This document shows, piece by piece, positions 49,615 through 58,844 of a stretch of 64,000 nucleotides of DNA (the first letter of the stretch is position 1; each line of letters starts with the position of its first letter). The DNA lies in assembly GCF_900091525.1 (NCBI RefSeq), contig NZ_FMCU01000014.1:29806-93805 (forward strand), written 5' to 3'. The notes under the pieces were generated by a model that did not search any database, was not told where the DNA came from, and was given only the letters and a program-made list of their open reading frames with translations. Made by a program: the position numbers and the translations under genes. The stretch comes from Micromonospora matsumotoense. Its GTDB lineage: Bacteria; Actinomycetota; Actinomycetes; Mycobacteriales; Micromonosporaceae.

Positions 49615-49811
49615 GGCTGGTCGGGCCCGGGGCGGTGTGATTCCGGTCGCGCCGCCCCGGGAACCGCCGGGCCGGGGGCGGTGCGGATGCTGCGGCCGGA
49701 CGGCCTGGTCACGGCCGATCCTGCGGGGATTCGGGGCGTACCGTCGGGTGGTTTGCGGTCCGGGGGCCGACCGGGGCGGTGGCCGGGCGGGCGGGCGGCG
49801 ACCCGGGCGGT

Positions 49812-49825
49812 GGGAAACGTTTCCC
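49812..49825. promoter_or_regulatory. Perfect palindromic operator upstream of asd
   Basis: GGGAAACGTTTCCC is a perfect 14-bp palindrome with a central CG, the shape of LacI-family operators. It lies just upstream of a -10 box (TAGCCT, 49846-49851) that would start asd mRNA at or next to its ATG 49859, so a bound protein would cover the -35 region. The regulator is unknown. Confidence 0.6.
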
Positions 49826-49858
49826 GCCGTGGGCCTGCGGCTGGGTAGCCTCGCGGGC

Positions 49859-50884
49859 ATGAGGATCGGCATTGTGGGAGCCACCGGCCAGGTCGGTGGC
49901 GTCATGCGGCAGGTGCTGGCGGAACGCGAGTTCCCGGCGGAGCAGGTGCGGTTGTTCGCCTCGGCCCGGTCGGCAGGGCGCACCCTGCCCTGGCGGGACG
50001 GCGAGGTCACCGTGGAGGACGCGGCGACCGCCGACTACTCCGGGCTGGACATCGTGCTCTTCTCCGCCGGTAAGGGCACGGCGATGGAGCTGGCCCCCCG
50101 GGTCGCCGCGACCGGTGCGGTGGTGATCGACAACTCGTCGGGGTTCCGCACCGACCCGCAGGTGCCGCTGGTCGTCGCCGAGGTCAACCCGCACGCGATC
50201 GCCGACCGGCCGAAGGGCATCATCGCCAACCCGAACTGCACCACCATGGCCGCGATGCCGGTGCTGCGCCCGCTGCACGCCGAGGCCGGGCTGATCAGCC
50301 TGGTCGTCGCCACCTACCAGGCGGTCTCCGGGGCCGGGCTGGCCGGCGTCGCCGAGCTGGACGAGCAGGTCCGCAAGGTCGTCGAGGGGGCCACCGCGCT
50401 GACCCACGACGGGTCGGCCGTCGAGTTCCCCGCGCCGCGCTCGTTCGCCCGGCCGATCGCCTTCAACGTGCTCCCGCTGGCCGGCTCGATCGTCGACGAC
50501 GGCTCCTTCGAGACCGACGAGGAGCAGAAGCTGCGCCACGAGAGCCGCAAGATCCTGGAGATCCCCGGCCTGCTGGTCTCCGGCACCTGCGTCCGGGTGC
50601 CCGTGTTCACCGGCCACTCGTTGCAGATCAACGCCCGGTTCGCCCGGCCGATCACCCCGCAGCGGGCCCGGGAGCTGCTCGACGGTGCGCCCGGGGTGGC
50701 CCTGTCGGACGTGCCGACGCCGTTGCAGGCGGCCGGTCAGGACCCGACCTACGTCGGCCGGCTGCGGGCCGACGAGACCGTGGAGCACGGCCTGGCGCTG
50801 TTCTGCGCCAACGACAACCTGCGCAAGGGCGCCGCGCTGAACGCGGTGCAGCTCGCCGAGCTGGTCGCGGCCGAACTGCGCTGA
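49859..50884 (+). CDS. asd: Aspartate-semialdehyde dehydrogenase
   Basis: The 341-residue enzyme makes aspartate semialdehyde for lysine, threonine, methionine and diaminopimelate synthesis. Motifs are RIGIVGATGQVGGVM (NADP site), VIDNSSGFRTD, and the catalytic Cys127 in IANPNCTTMA. The His is in VFTGHSLQIN. The lysC gene usual upstream is not present here. The ATG at 49859 lacks a ribosome site and follows TAGCCT by 7 bases, so it is probably leaderless. Confidence 0.96.
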   Translation: MRIGIVGATGQVGGVMRQVLAEREFPAEQVRLFASARSAGRTLPWRDGEVTVEDAATADYSGLDIVLFSAGKGTAMELAPRVAATGAVVIDNSSGFRTDPQVPLVVAEVNPHAIADRPKGIIANPNCTTMAAMPVLRPLHAEAGLISLVVATYQAVSGAGLAGVAELDEQVRKVVEGATALTHDGSAVEFPAPRSFARPIAFNVLPLAGSIVDDGSFETDEEQKLRHESRKILEIPGLLVSGTCVRVPVFTGHSLQINARFARPITPQRARELLDGAPGVALSDVPTPLQAAGQDPTYVGRLRADETVEHGLALFCANDNLRKGAALNAVQLAELVAAELR

Positions 50885-50948
50885 CCGGAGCGTTACCTGC
50901 TCGGGGGCGGTGGGTAGACCGCCGTGCCGACACCGAGAGGGGAGCACC

Positions 50949-51365
50949 ATGACAACGGTCGGAGAGTTCATGACGACCCGGTTGGTGACGATGGACGGCA
51001 ACGACACCCTCGCCGCCGCGGCGCAGGAGATGCGGGACAGCGCCATCGGCGACGTGGTGGTGACCAACGGCGACGACGTGGTGGGGATCGTGACGGACCG
51101 GGACATCACGGTCCGGGGGGTGGCCGCGGATCTCGATCCGAACCGCGCCCGCCTCCACGAGATCACCAGCCGGGACGTGATCACGGTCAGCCAGCACGAC
51201 GACGCGGTCGCCGCCGCGGACCTGATGCGCACCTACGCCGTACGCCGGCTGCCGGTGATCGACGACGGTCGGCTGGTGGGCCTGGTGTCGATGGGTGACC
51301 TCGCGGTGGAGCGGGAACCCCAGTCGGTGCTCGCGGACATCAGCGCCGACGATCCCAACAACTGA
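50949..51365 (+). CDS. CBS-domain-pair protein
   Basis: The 138-residue protein consists of two CBS motifs (TLAAAAQEMRDSAIGDVVVTN, VGIVTDRDITVRGVA; AVAAADLMRTYAVRRLPVIDDG, LVGLVSMGDLAV). A stand-alone CBS pair usually binds adenine nucleotides and may regulate other proteins. A GAGGGGAG ribosome site precedes the ATG at 50949. A perfect hairpin follows. No operon partner is seen. Confidence 0.92.
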   Translation: MTTVGEFMTTRLVTMDGNDTLAAAAQEMRDSAIGDVVVTNGDDVVGIVTDRDITVRGVAADLDPNRARLHEITSRDVITVSQHDDAVAAADLMRTYAVRRLPVIDDGRLVGLVSMGDLAVEREPQSVLADISADDPNN

Positions 51366-51378
51366 CCTCCGCCACGGA

Positions 51379-51421
51379 CGACGACGCCGGCCCCCGGGAA
51401 GCCCCGGGGCCGGCGTCGTCG
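51379..51421 (+). terminator. Terminator after CBS gene
   Basis: CGACGACGCCGGCCCC and its exact complement form a 16-bp stem with an 11-base loop, 14 bases after the stop. Confidence 0.8.
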
Positions 51422-51576
51422 CTGTCTGCGGGATGCCGGTGTCCGCTGCCTGCGGGGCCCGGGTCGGCCGCCGCCGGGCGGGGACCTCACCCGATCCGGG
51501 CGAGGTTGGCGGCGGGCCGGGCGGGCACCCGGTGCGGGTACTGGCAGGCGGATGGGACGACGGGGGAGAGGGCCCG

Positions 51577-51948
51577 ATGGCGGACGCGACCACGAGGTTC
51601 TTCGAGAGCCTGGACCGGCGGGGTTACGAACCGCTGCTGAACAAGGCGGCCGGGACGCTGCGCTTCGATCTGCACGAGGGGCCGCAGACCACCCACTGGC
51701 TGCTCCGGGTGGACCGGGGAAACGTGGAGGTCAGCCAGGAGGACCGGGAGGCGGACACCGTCATCGGGACGACGCCGGCGTTGTTCGAGGAGTTGGCCGC
51801 AGGCCGGGAGAACGGCCTGGCGGCGCTGCTGCGCGGCGACATGACGGTGACCGGTGACGCCCGGCTGGTGGTCCAGATCGAGCGGATCTTCCCCGGCTCC
51901 CCGGACGCCCAGGGGCCGCGCCGGCTCCACCAGCGGGAGGTGCGGTGA
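51577..51948 (+). CDS. SCP2 sterol-carrier-domain protein, 123 aa
   Basis: The product is a single SCP2 domain: RFFESLDRRGYEPLLNKAAGTLRFDL, HWLLRVDRGNVEVSQ, ADTVIGTTPALFEELAAGREN, and LLRGDMTVTGDARLVVQIER. SCP2 folds bind lipids or other hydrophobic molecules. GGAGAGGG lies before the ATG at 51577. Its stop overlaps the start of the glucosidase gene, so the two are coupled, an unexplained pairing of lipid-binding and carbohydrate functions. Confidence 0.9.
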   Translation: MADATTRFFESLDRRGYEPLLNKAAGTLRFDLHEGPQTTHWLLRVDRGNVEVSQEDREADTVIGTTPALFEELAAGRENGLAALLRGDMTVTGDARLVVQIERIFPGSPDAQGPRRLHQREVR

Positions 51949-54008
51949 TGGGACAGAGCAACACGATCCGGATCCTGGACGGCAACACGTTCGTCGTCTC
52001 GGAGGAGACCGGTGACATCGAGGCGACGCCGAGCGAGCCGACCGGCCTGTTCTCCCTCGACATGCGCTTCCTGTCCCGGTGGGTGCTGACCATCAACGGG
52101 GAGCGGCTCAACGCGCTGTCCTACGACGACCTCCAGTACTACGAGGCGCGGTTCTTCCTGGTGCCCGGGATGGCCACCCACTACGTCGACGCCAAGCTGT
52201 CGATCATCCGGGAACGCGCCGTCGGCGGCAGCTTCCGCGAACAGCTGACCATCCTGAACCACGACGAGAAGGCGGTCGACCTGGAGGTCCGGATGGACGC
52301 CGGGGCCGACTTCGCCGACCTCTTCCAGGTCAAGGACGAGATCCTCAACAAGAAGGGCGAGTTGTACGCCGAGGCCGAATCCGACCGGCTGCGGCTGGGC
52401 TACCGGCGGGGCAACTTCCGGCGGGAGACGGTCATCTCGTCGTCCCGGCCGGCCCGCTACGACCGCAACGGCTTCGCGTACTCGGTGCACCTGGAGCCCA
52501 ACGAGCAGTGGGACGCGGAGATCGACGTGCAGACCTTCGCGGTCGGCCCCGGGGGCCGGGACCTTCGGCTGGGGGTGACGGTGCACGGCCACGAGCGGCT
52601 CGCCCTCCAGCACGACCTGGAGGAGTGGATCGCCAAGGCCCCCAAGGTCAACAGCGAGCACGACAAGTTGGCCGCCATCTACCGGCGCAGCCTGATCGAC
52701 CTGGCGGCGCTGCGGTTCGCCCCGTTGTCGCTGGGCGGCCAGACCCTGCCCGCCGCCGGCCTGCCCTGGTTCATGACCATGTTCGGTCGGGACAGCATCC
52801 TGACCTGTCTGCAGGTGTTGCCGTTCGCCCCGGAGCTGTCCAAGACCACGCTGCGCATCCTGGCGTCCCTACAGGGCAGCCGGTTCGACGACTTCCGCGA
52901 CGAGGACCCGGGCCGCATCCTGCACGAGATGCGCTACGGCGAGACGGCCGCGTTCGAGGAGCAGCCGCACTCGCCCTACTACGGCTCGGTGGACGCCACC
53001 CCGCTGTTCGTGGTGCTGCTCGACGAGTACGAGCGGTGGAGCGGGGACGTCGCGCTGGTCAAGGAGTTGGAACGGGAGTGCCGGGCCGCGCTGAAGTGGA
53101 TCGACGACTACGCCGACCTGGCCGGCAACGGCTACATCTGGTACGAGCGGCGCAACACCGAGACCGGCCTGGAGAACCAGTGCTGGAAGGACTCCTGGGA
53201 CTCCATCTCGTACGCCGACGGCAGCCTGCCGCCGTTCCCCCGGGCCACCTGTGAGGTGCAGGGCTACGCGTACGACGCGAAGGTGCGGGCGGCCCGGATG
53301 GCCCGGGAGTTCTGGGACGACCCGGCGTTCGCCGACCGGCTGGAGCGGGAGGCCGCGGCGCTGAAGGAACGCTTCAACCGGGACTGGTGGGTGGCCGACG
53401 GGGAGTACTACGCGCTGGCCCTCGACCCGGACGGCCGGCAGTGCGACGTGCTCAGCTCCAACATCGGGCACCTGCTGTGGAGCGGGATCGTCGACCACGA
53501 CCGGGCCGAGAAGATCGCCCGGCACATGGTCGGACCCCGCCTGTTCACCGGCTGGGGCGTACGGACCCTCGCCGAGGGGGAGGTGCGGTACAACCCGATC
53601 GGCTACCACAACGGCACGATCTGGCCGTTCGACAACTCCTTCATCGCCTGGGGACTGCGTCGGTACGGCTTCGCCGACGAGGCCGCCACCATCGCCAGCG
53701 GCATCCTCGACGCGGCCACCTACTTCGACGGGCGGCTGCCCGAGGCGTTCGGCGGCTATCCCCGGGAGCAGACCAAGTTCCCGGTCGAGTACCCGACGGC
53801 GTGCAGCCCGCAGGCCTGGTCGACGGGGGCCCCGCTGCTGCTGCTGCGCACCATGCTCGGGTTGGAGCCGCACGAGGGGCACCTGGCGGTGGAGCCGGTG
53901 CTGCCGGTCGGGATGGGCCGGATCGAGGTGTTGGACATCCCGGGTCGCTGGGGGCGGGTGGACGCCTTCGCCCGGGGCCGCCTCGATCTGGACAAGCTGG
54001 CCGACTGA
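51948..54008 (+). CDS. Glycogen-debranching-type amylo-alpha-1,6-glucosidase
   Basis: The 686-residue protein has an N-terminal glycogen-debranching-type beta domain (about 1-250, NTFVVSEETGDI, RERAVGGSFREQLTILNH). A C-terminal alpha/alpha-barrel (about 270-680) follows, with GLPWFMTMFGRDSILTCLQ, WKDSWDSISYADG, GYHNGTIWPFDNSFIAWGL and PVEYPTACSPQAWS. This layout matches bacterial amylo-alpha-1,6-glucosidases of GH15/GH63-like fold. The true substrate may be another alpha-glucan. The ATG at 51948 overlaps the SCP2 stop by one base. Cytoplasmic. Confidence 0.93.
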   Translation: MGQSNTIRILDGNTFVVSEETGDIEATPSEPTGLFSLDMRFLSRWVLTINGERLNALSYDDLQYYEARFFLVPGMATHYVDAKLSIIRERAVGGSFREQLTILNHDEKAVDLEVRMDAGADFADLFQVKDEILNKKGELYAEAESDRLRLGYRRGNFRRETVISSSRPARYDRNGFAYSVHLEPNEQWDAEIDVQTFAVGPGGRDLRLGVTVHGHERLALQHDLEEWIAKAPKVNSEHDKLAAIYRRSLIDLAALRFAPLSLGGQTLPAAGLPWFMTMFGRDSILTCLQVLPFAPELSKTTLRILASLQGSRFDDFRDEDPGRILHEMRYGETAAFEEQPHSPYYGSVDATPLFVVLLDEYERWSGDVALVKELERECRAALKWIDDYADLAGNGYIWYERRNTETGLENQCWKDSWDSISYADGSLPPFPRATCEVQGYAYDAKVRAARMAREFWDDPAFADRLEREAAALKERFNRDWWVADGEYYALALDPDGRQCDVLSSNIGHLLWSGIVDHDRAEKIARHMVGPRLFTGWGVRTLAEGEVRYNPIGYHNGTIWPFDNSFIAWGLRRYGFADEAATIASGILDAATYFDGRLPEAFGGYPREQTKFPVEYPTACSPQAWSTGAPLLLLRTMLGLEPHEGHLAVEPVLPVGMGRIEVLDIPGRWGRVDAFARGRLDLDKLAD

Positions 54009-54103
54009 CCGGCGGTTCCCGCTGATCGGGGGCGTCGGCCGCGCGCCTCGGCAGGTCGGCTCCGTCCTGCGGTCGTCCCACCCACGCGGGGTAAAGTCAC
54101 CGG

Positions 54104-54853
54104 ATGCCGGAACTCGTGTACCCGCCCGTGATCACCGCTGCCAAGACGTTGTTCCGGGTCCTCGACCTGCGCCTGACCGTCGACGGGAACCACCACGTCC
54201 CCCGGACCGGTGGGGTGGTGCTGGCCAGCAACCACGTCAGCTACCTCGACTTCATCTTCTGCGGGTACGGGGCGCACGAGTCCCGGCGACTGGTGCGGTT
54301 CATGGCCAAGCACGAGGTCTTCGCGCACAAGGTCTCCGGCCCACTGATGCGCGGCATGAAGCACATCCCGGTGAACCGGTCGGCGGGGGTCGGTTCGTAC
54401 AACACGGCGGTGGACGCGCTGCGCCGTGGCGAGGCGGTCGGTCTGTTCCCGGAGGGGACGATCAGCCGCTCGTTCACCGTCAAGGAGCTGAAGAGCGGGG
54501 CGGCCCGGATGGCGCAGGCGGCGGAGGTGCCGTTGGTGCCGGTGGCGCTGTGGGGCACCCAGCGGCTCTGGACCAAGGGCCGGCCGAAGACCCTGACCCG
54601 GCGGCACACCCCGATCACGATCCTGCTCGGTGAGCCGATGGACCCGGGCGCGTACCCGGACGCCAACACGATGACGGCCGAGCTGAAGATCCGGCTGACC
54701 GCGCTGGTCGACCGGGCCCAGCAGGAGTACCCGGACAAGCCGTCCGGCCCGGACGACACCTGGTGGCAGCCGGCCCACCTGGGCGGTACCGCACCCAACC
54801 TCCAGGAAGCCGCCGAGCTGGACCGCCGTCCCCGCCGCTCGGCCACCTCCTGA
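54104..54853 (+). CDS. 1-acyl-glycerol-3-phosphate acyltransferase (PlsC-like)
   Basis: The 249-residue protein has the acyltransferase motifs NHVSYLD (His44, Asp49) and GLFPEGTIS. Further motifs are GGVVLASNHVS and VPLVPVALWGT. It should add an acyl chain to lysophosphatidic acid or a similar acceptor at the membrane. The C-terminal tail is polar and disordered. The ATG at 54104 is preceded by TAAAGT (54092-54097) at 6 bases, so the mRNA is probably leaderless. It follows the SCP2/glucosidase pair by 95 bases on the same strand. Confidence 0.92.
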   Translation: MPELVYPPVITAAKTLFRVLDLRLTVDGNHHVPRTGGVVLASNHVSYLDFIFCGYGAHESRRLVRFMAKHEVFAHKVSGPLMRGMKHIPVNRSAGVGSYNTAVDALRRGEAVGLFPEGTISRSFTVKELKSGAARMAQAAEVPLVPVALWGTQRLWTKGRPKTLTRRHTPITILLGEPMDPGAYPDANTMTAELKIRLTALVDRAQQEYPDKPSGPDDTWWQPAHLGGTAPNLQEAAELDRRPRRSATS

Positions 54854-54902
54854 TCGGCTGCTCCCCGCGCGGAGCCGGTCGCGGCGCGGCCGAGGTGCCG
54901 GC

Positions 54903-55631
54903 TCAGCTGCCGACGGCGTCCTTGCCGGCCCGCTCCGGAACGCGGTAGTAGTCCTCGCGGGACAGGAACTCCACCGGCAGTGAACCCGGCAGCGTCACCC
55001 GCCCCTCACCGGTCATCGGCGCGGCGGTGGCCCGTCGGATCAGCACGTCCCGCTCCGGCGGGGCCAGCTCCACCAGCTCGGGTCGGGTCACCCGGAAACA
55101 GGCCACCGTCCGGCGGATCAGCCGGGCCAGCTCGGTCACCGTGCCCACCGCGCCGCCCAGCGCCAGGGCCGGCTGTTGGATCGTCCGCAGCGCGTCGCAG
55201 ACCACCAGCAGCTCCGCCTCCGTAGCGGTGCCCTGCGCGGTGGACGGGCCGGTCGGCCGAAGCTCCAGTCGGGACGGCCACTGCCAGCGGATCTGCCCGC
55301 TGACCAGCCGTGGCAGCCGAACGTTGCGCCGGTGCCGGACACCCGTCGAGTCGATCTTTCCGGCGACCAGGGCCAGGTCACCGGCGAGGCAGACGTACGC
55401 GAGCCGTCGGTCGGTGACGGTGACCGTGGCGGGTGCCGGCAGCACCCAGTGCCGACGGGCTCCGGTCGGGCTGATCAGGCAGCCGGCCACCGACGTCGGA
55501 TAGCGGCCGAGCATCCGCTCACCGTGTTCCGGGACCAGTTCGTAGCGGCGATCGAGCACCGGGGCGAGATCGTCCTCCGGCGCGTCGAACCGATGTGGTG
55601 CGATGAAGAACGGGGACTTGTCCTCGCGCAT
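54903..55631 (-). CDS. Hypothetical protein, 242 aa
   Basis: The soluble product has no signal or membrane segment. The N-terminal half has strands like TVTVTDRRLAYVCLAGDLALV, in a pattern seen in PH-like domains. The second half is helical (GTVTELARLIRRTVACFRVTRPELVEL). I do not recognise the family. The ATG at 55631 has GGGAGG 9 bases upstream. GTG 55637 is too close to that site. It lies between convergent PlsC and the two-component genes. Confidence 0.7.
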   Translation of the reverse strand: MREDKSPFFIAPHRFDAPEDDLAPVLDRRYELVPEHGERMLGRYPTSVAGCLISPTGARRHWVLPAPATVTVTDRRLAYVCLAGDLALVAGKIDSTGVRHRRNVRLPRLVSGQIRWQWPSRLELRPTGPSTAQGTATEAELLVVCDALRTIQQPALALGGAVGTVTELARLIRRTVACFRVTRPELVELAPPERDVLIRRATAAPMTGEGRVTLPGSLPVEFLSREDYYRVPERAGKDAVGS

Positions 55632-55706
55632 CGTCACGACCTCCCCCGCCCATTGGTCTCCTGGCGTTCAGCCTCGCCGACCCCCGGTGCGCTGTCATGA
55701 CACCCG

Positions 55707-56408
55707 TTAGGGGGTCGGCCGGTCGTACGACGCCTGTGACCGGTAGATGCCGATCTCCTCCGGCCGGATGAGGCCGTCCTCGATCGCCCGGGCCAGTAAC
55801 GCGGCCTTCGTGGCGGCCGGTCGACCCGCCCGGGTGTACTTGATCCGGGCCCGGTCCACATATTGTTTGACGGTGTGCTCGCTGATCTGCATCCGGCGGG
55901 CCACCGACGCCTTCGACATCGACTGGAACCACAGCAGCAGCGCTTCCCGTTCCTTGTCCGACAGGGCCGGCCGGTCCGGGCGCGGATCACCCACCATCGC
56001 CCCGGCCAGCGCCGGCGGCACGTACGGGCGGTCGCTGGCAGCGGCCAGCACCGTCGCCACGCAGTGTTCCCGCCCCTCGTGCTTGGCCAGGAACGCGGTC
56101 GCCCCGGCGTCGAGCGCGGCCAGCATGGTCGCCGGGTCGGTGTGCTCGGAGTAGACCACCACCCGCCGGCCGGCGGCGCTCAGCTCGGCCAGCTTGTCGA
56201 GCATCATCCGCCCGTGCAGCCGCAGATCCAGCAGGATCACGTCGGCCTCCGGCGCGGTGCGCAGCACCAGGTCCGGGTCGTCGCCGGTGGCGAGCACCCG
56301 CAGCCGGGGCTCGGTGGCCAGCCAGGCCCGTACCCCGTCGATCACCACCGGATGGTCGTCGACGATCGACACTCCGACCGGGCGATCCCCGCTCACGGCT
56401 GACGCCAT
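55707..56408 (-). CDS. NarL/LuxR-family response regulator
   Basis: The 233-residue protein has a receiver domain (SIVDDHPVVIDGVRAWL, phosphorylation Asp in VILLDLRLHG, VVYSEH, GATAFLAKHE) and a LuxR-type helix-turn-helix (LSDKEREALLLWFQSMSKAS, RRMQISEHTVKQYVDRARIKY). It is the last gene of a three-gene operon with two kinase-like genes. The ATG at 56408 overlaps the end of the preceding gene by 16 bases. GTG 56423 is an alternative. The regulated genes are unknown. Confidence 0.92.
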   Translation of the reverse strand: MASAVSGDRPVGVSIVDDHPVVIDGVRAWLATEPRLRVLATGDDPDLVLRTAPEADVILLDLRLHGRMMLDKLAELSAAGRRVVVYSEHTDPATMLAALDAGATAFLAKHEGREHCVATVLAAASDRPYVPPALAGAMVGDPRPDRPALSDKEREALLLWFQSMSKASVARRMQISEHTVKQYVDRARIKYTRAGRPAATKAALLARAIEDGLIRPEEIGIYRSQASYDRPTP

Positions 56409-57586
56409 CGGGTCTGCGTCCACCTGATCTCCCCGTCCCGTTCGAGTACGTGTTCCACCTGGTCGTCGTTGCCCACCGGGGTGGCCGGCGGATCGGTGGA
56501 CCCTGGACCGTCCACGTCGGGTGCCACCAGACTGATCACCACCTCGTCCGGGCCGGCCACCACCGTCAGTCGGGCCCAGCCGGTGGCGTCCGCCAGCGCG
56601 GCGGCCAAGGGGTCGGCCAGCCGTCGGCGGACCTCCACCGGCAGGGGTGGTGGCGTGCCGATGGCGATCAGCTCGATCGGCAGCCCGTTGCGTTCGGCCA
56701 GGTCGGCGGCGGCTCGCAACTCGTGCAGCAGTGGGTCCGGCACGTCGTCGGACTCGGCGATCAACCGACGTAACCGGGTCGCCGCCAGCACGCACCGGCG
56801 CTGCACGAACGGGTCGGTCGGGTCGGCGCGACCATCGGCCAGCTCCGCCAGCACCTGCTCGGCGGCGCTGCCGACCAGCGCCAGTCGGGCCCGCCGGTCC
56901 GCCCAGGCCCGTTCGGCGGCGTCCCGTTCGGCGCGGACGGCGAGGGTGGCTGCGGCGGTGTCGGCCCGCTGCCGGGCGAGGGTGGCGATCACCGCGGCCC
57001 CGGTGAAGACCGCCACCGGCAGCGACGAGGTGCCATAGACGTACATCGCGTAGCGGGTCAGGTCGGCGGGGGCGGTCGCGCCGTCGCCGATCAGCGCGGC
57101 GAGCGCGATCACCGAGTGGCCGGCCAGCAGGATGATCATCCAGCGGATCGGGCGGCCCCAGAGCACCACCACGAAGAACCAGGCCAGCCCGGTCCACGCC
57201 CAGTTCCCGGCAGCGAAGAGCTGCCGTTCGCCGGCCGCCGCGAAGACCGCCGCGTCCACGGCCAGCAGGATCGCCGCCAGTGGCACCACCGGCGGCAGCA
57301 GGCCGTGCAGCAGCCGGTGTCCGGCCCACCCGCCGACGGCGAGGGCGGCCAGCCAGCCCGCCGCGACCACCGTCGGGGCGGCCAGTTCGGGCCACCCGCC
57401 GAGCAACGCCGGCAGCCCGATCGCGAGGTGCCAGACCAGCGCGATGGCCACCGCCGCGATCCGGGCGCCCCGGTCCGAGACCCGGGCCACGTCCACCATC
57501 GCGCCGTCGCTGCCCGCCGGGTCCTCCGCGCGCACCACCGGCCGGGGTACGCGGACCGACGTGGTCGCGCCGAGGTCAGTCGACAT
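56393..57586 (-). CDS. Membrane kinase-like protein with degenerate ATPase domain
   Basis: The 397-residue product has five or six N-terminal membrane helices (about 40-200). A coiled-coil follows (TAAATLAVRAERDAAERAWAD). The C-terminal region is like the NarL-kinase ATPase fold but lacks a His-box and the usual N box: the place reads ALADATGWARLTVVAG. It overlaps the kinase gene upstream by 11 bases and the regulator downstream by 16 bases, so all three are coupled. It is probably a non-catalytic partner or anti-kinase. Confidence 0.82.
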   Translation of the reverse strand: MSTDLGATTSVRVPRPVVRAEDPAGSDGAMVDVARVSDRGARIAAVAIALVWHLAIGLPALLGGWPELAAPTVVAAGWLAALAVGGWAGHRLLHGLLPPVVPLAAILLAVDAAVFAAAGERQLFAAGNWAWTGLAWFFVVVLWGRPIRWMIILLAGHSVIALAALIGDGATAPADLTRYAMYVYGTSSLPVAVFTGAAVIATLARQRADTAAATLAVRAERDAAERAWADRRARLALVGSAAEQVLAELADGRADPTDPFVQRRCVLAATRLRRLIAESDDVPDPLLHELRAAADLAERNGLPIELIAIGTPPPLPVEVRRRLADPLAAALADATGWARLTVVAGPDEVVISLVAPDVDGPGSTDPPATPVGNDDQVEHVLERDGEIRWTQTRWRQP

Positions 57587-58775
57587 GCGGCCACTCCAGC
57601 CTGATCCGGGTGCCGTCGCCAGGGGCGGAGGTCACCTCCGCCCGTCCACCGATCTCGGTCAGCCGGCCCTGGATCGACTCGCGCAGCCCGTACCGGTGGA
57701 CCGGGACGGTGGCCGGGTCGAAACCGGGGCCGTCGTCGATCACCTCGATCACGACGCTGCCGCCGCCCCGCCCCAGCCGCACGACCACGTCGGCGTCGGG
57801 CGCGTGCCGGGCCACGTTGTCCAGCGCGGCGGCGGTGGCGTCGACGAGCGCGGCGGTCACCCCCGTCGGTGCCGCGCAGGGCGGCAGGGTGGCGGTCACG
57901 GTCAGCTCGGGGCGGCTGGTGAGCAGCACGCGCAGGCCGGCGTCGAGGTCCACCGGGCCGGTGTCGGCGTCGGCCTGCCCGGCCACCGGCGTCGATCGGG
58001 CGTGCGCGAGCCCGACCAGGGTCCGCAGGTCCGCCCCGGCCCGGTCGCGCAACGCCGCCGAGCCGGCCGGCAGGGCACCCAGCCCGACCATGGTGAGCGT
58101 GGCCAGGACCGTGTCGTGCAGGTCCCGGTTCTGCCGCCGTTCCACCTCCCGGGCCGTCCGGGCCAGCACCATGTCCCGGCGCAGCCGCTGGAAGTCGGCG
58201 AAGGCGGCGTCGGCCCGCCCGATCCAGCGGCGCATCACCGCCGTCATCATCGCCGCGCAGGCCGTCTGCACCAGCAGGGTCGCCGCGTGTGCGGACGCCT
58301 CGACGGTGTTGCCGGCGGCCGAGGTGCCGGCCGCGTAGCCGGCGGTGACCAGCAGTCCCGCCGGCACCGACCAGCGGGCCGGGGCGGTGGCCTGCGCGTT
58401 GATCACGGTGGTGCTGGCCAGCACGGCGAGCCAGCTACCCTCGCCGGGCAGCACCTCGGGGGCGACCAGCAGCGGGGCCAGCAGGCTCGCCGCGACGGTG
58501 AACGCGACGTCCCCGGCGACCAGCCCGGGGCCGATGCCGACCCGCAGGGCCCGCACGGCGTACCACACCGACCAGCCGGTCAGCGCGGCCACGGCGGCCA
58601 GCAGCAGCGACACCCGCACCGGTGGGGTACGCACCGCCAGCGCGGTCACCGCACCGAACAGCCCGCAGGTCAACCGCAGCAGCGCCGGCAGGGTGGTCAA
58701 GATGAGTTGGAACGCGCCACCGGCCGGCCGATCCAGCAACGACGGTGACGAGGTCGGAGCGGGGAGGGCCGACAT
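57576..58775 (-). CDS. NarL-family sensor histidine kinase
   Basis: The 399-residue protein has about six membrane helices in its first 190 residues. A HisKA_3 dimerisation helix holds the phosphorylated His in RQNRDLHDTVLATLTMVG, and a HATPase domain follows (AAALDNVARHAPDAD, VIDDGPGFDPA, GLRESIQGRLTEIGGRA). It is the first gene of the three-gene operon and the catalytic kinase for the downstream regulator. The ATG is at 58775. A GC-poor palindrome-rich promoter region lies upstream (58840-58870). Confidence 0.93.
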   Translation of the reverse strand: MSALPAPTSSPSLLDRPAGGAFQLILTTLPALLRLTCGLFGAVTALAVRTPPVRVSLLLAAVAALTGWSVWYAVRALRVGIGPGLVAGDVAFTVAASLLAPLLVAPEVLPGEGSWLAVLASTTVINAQATAPARWSVPAGLLVTAGYAAGTSAAGNTVEASAHAATLLVQTACAAMMTAVMRRWIGRADAAFADFQRLRRDMVLARTAREVERRQNRDLHDTVLATLTMVGLGALPAGSAALRDRAGADLRTLVGLAHARSTPVAGQADADTGPVDLDAGLRVLLTSRPELTVTATLPPCAAPTGVTAALVDATAAALDNVARHAPDADVVVRLGRGGGSVVIEVIDDGPGFDPATVPVHRYGLRESIQGRLTEIGGRAEVTSAPGDGTRIRLEWPHVD

Positions 58776-58844
58776 CAGGGGGCGGGCGTCCTTCGGGCGG
58801 TGACCTGTCCGGGTCTGCTCGGCGGTGCATCGACGCCGGAGAAT

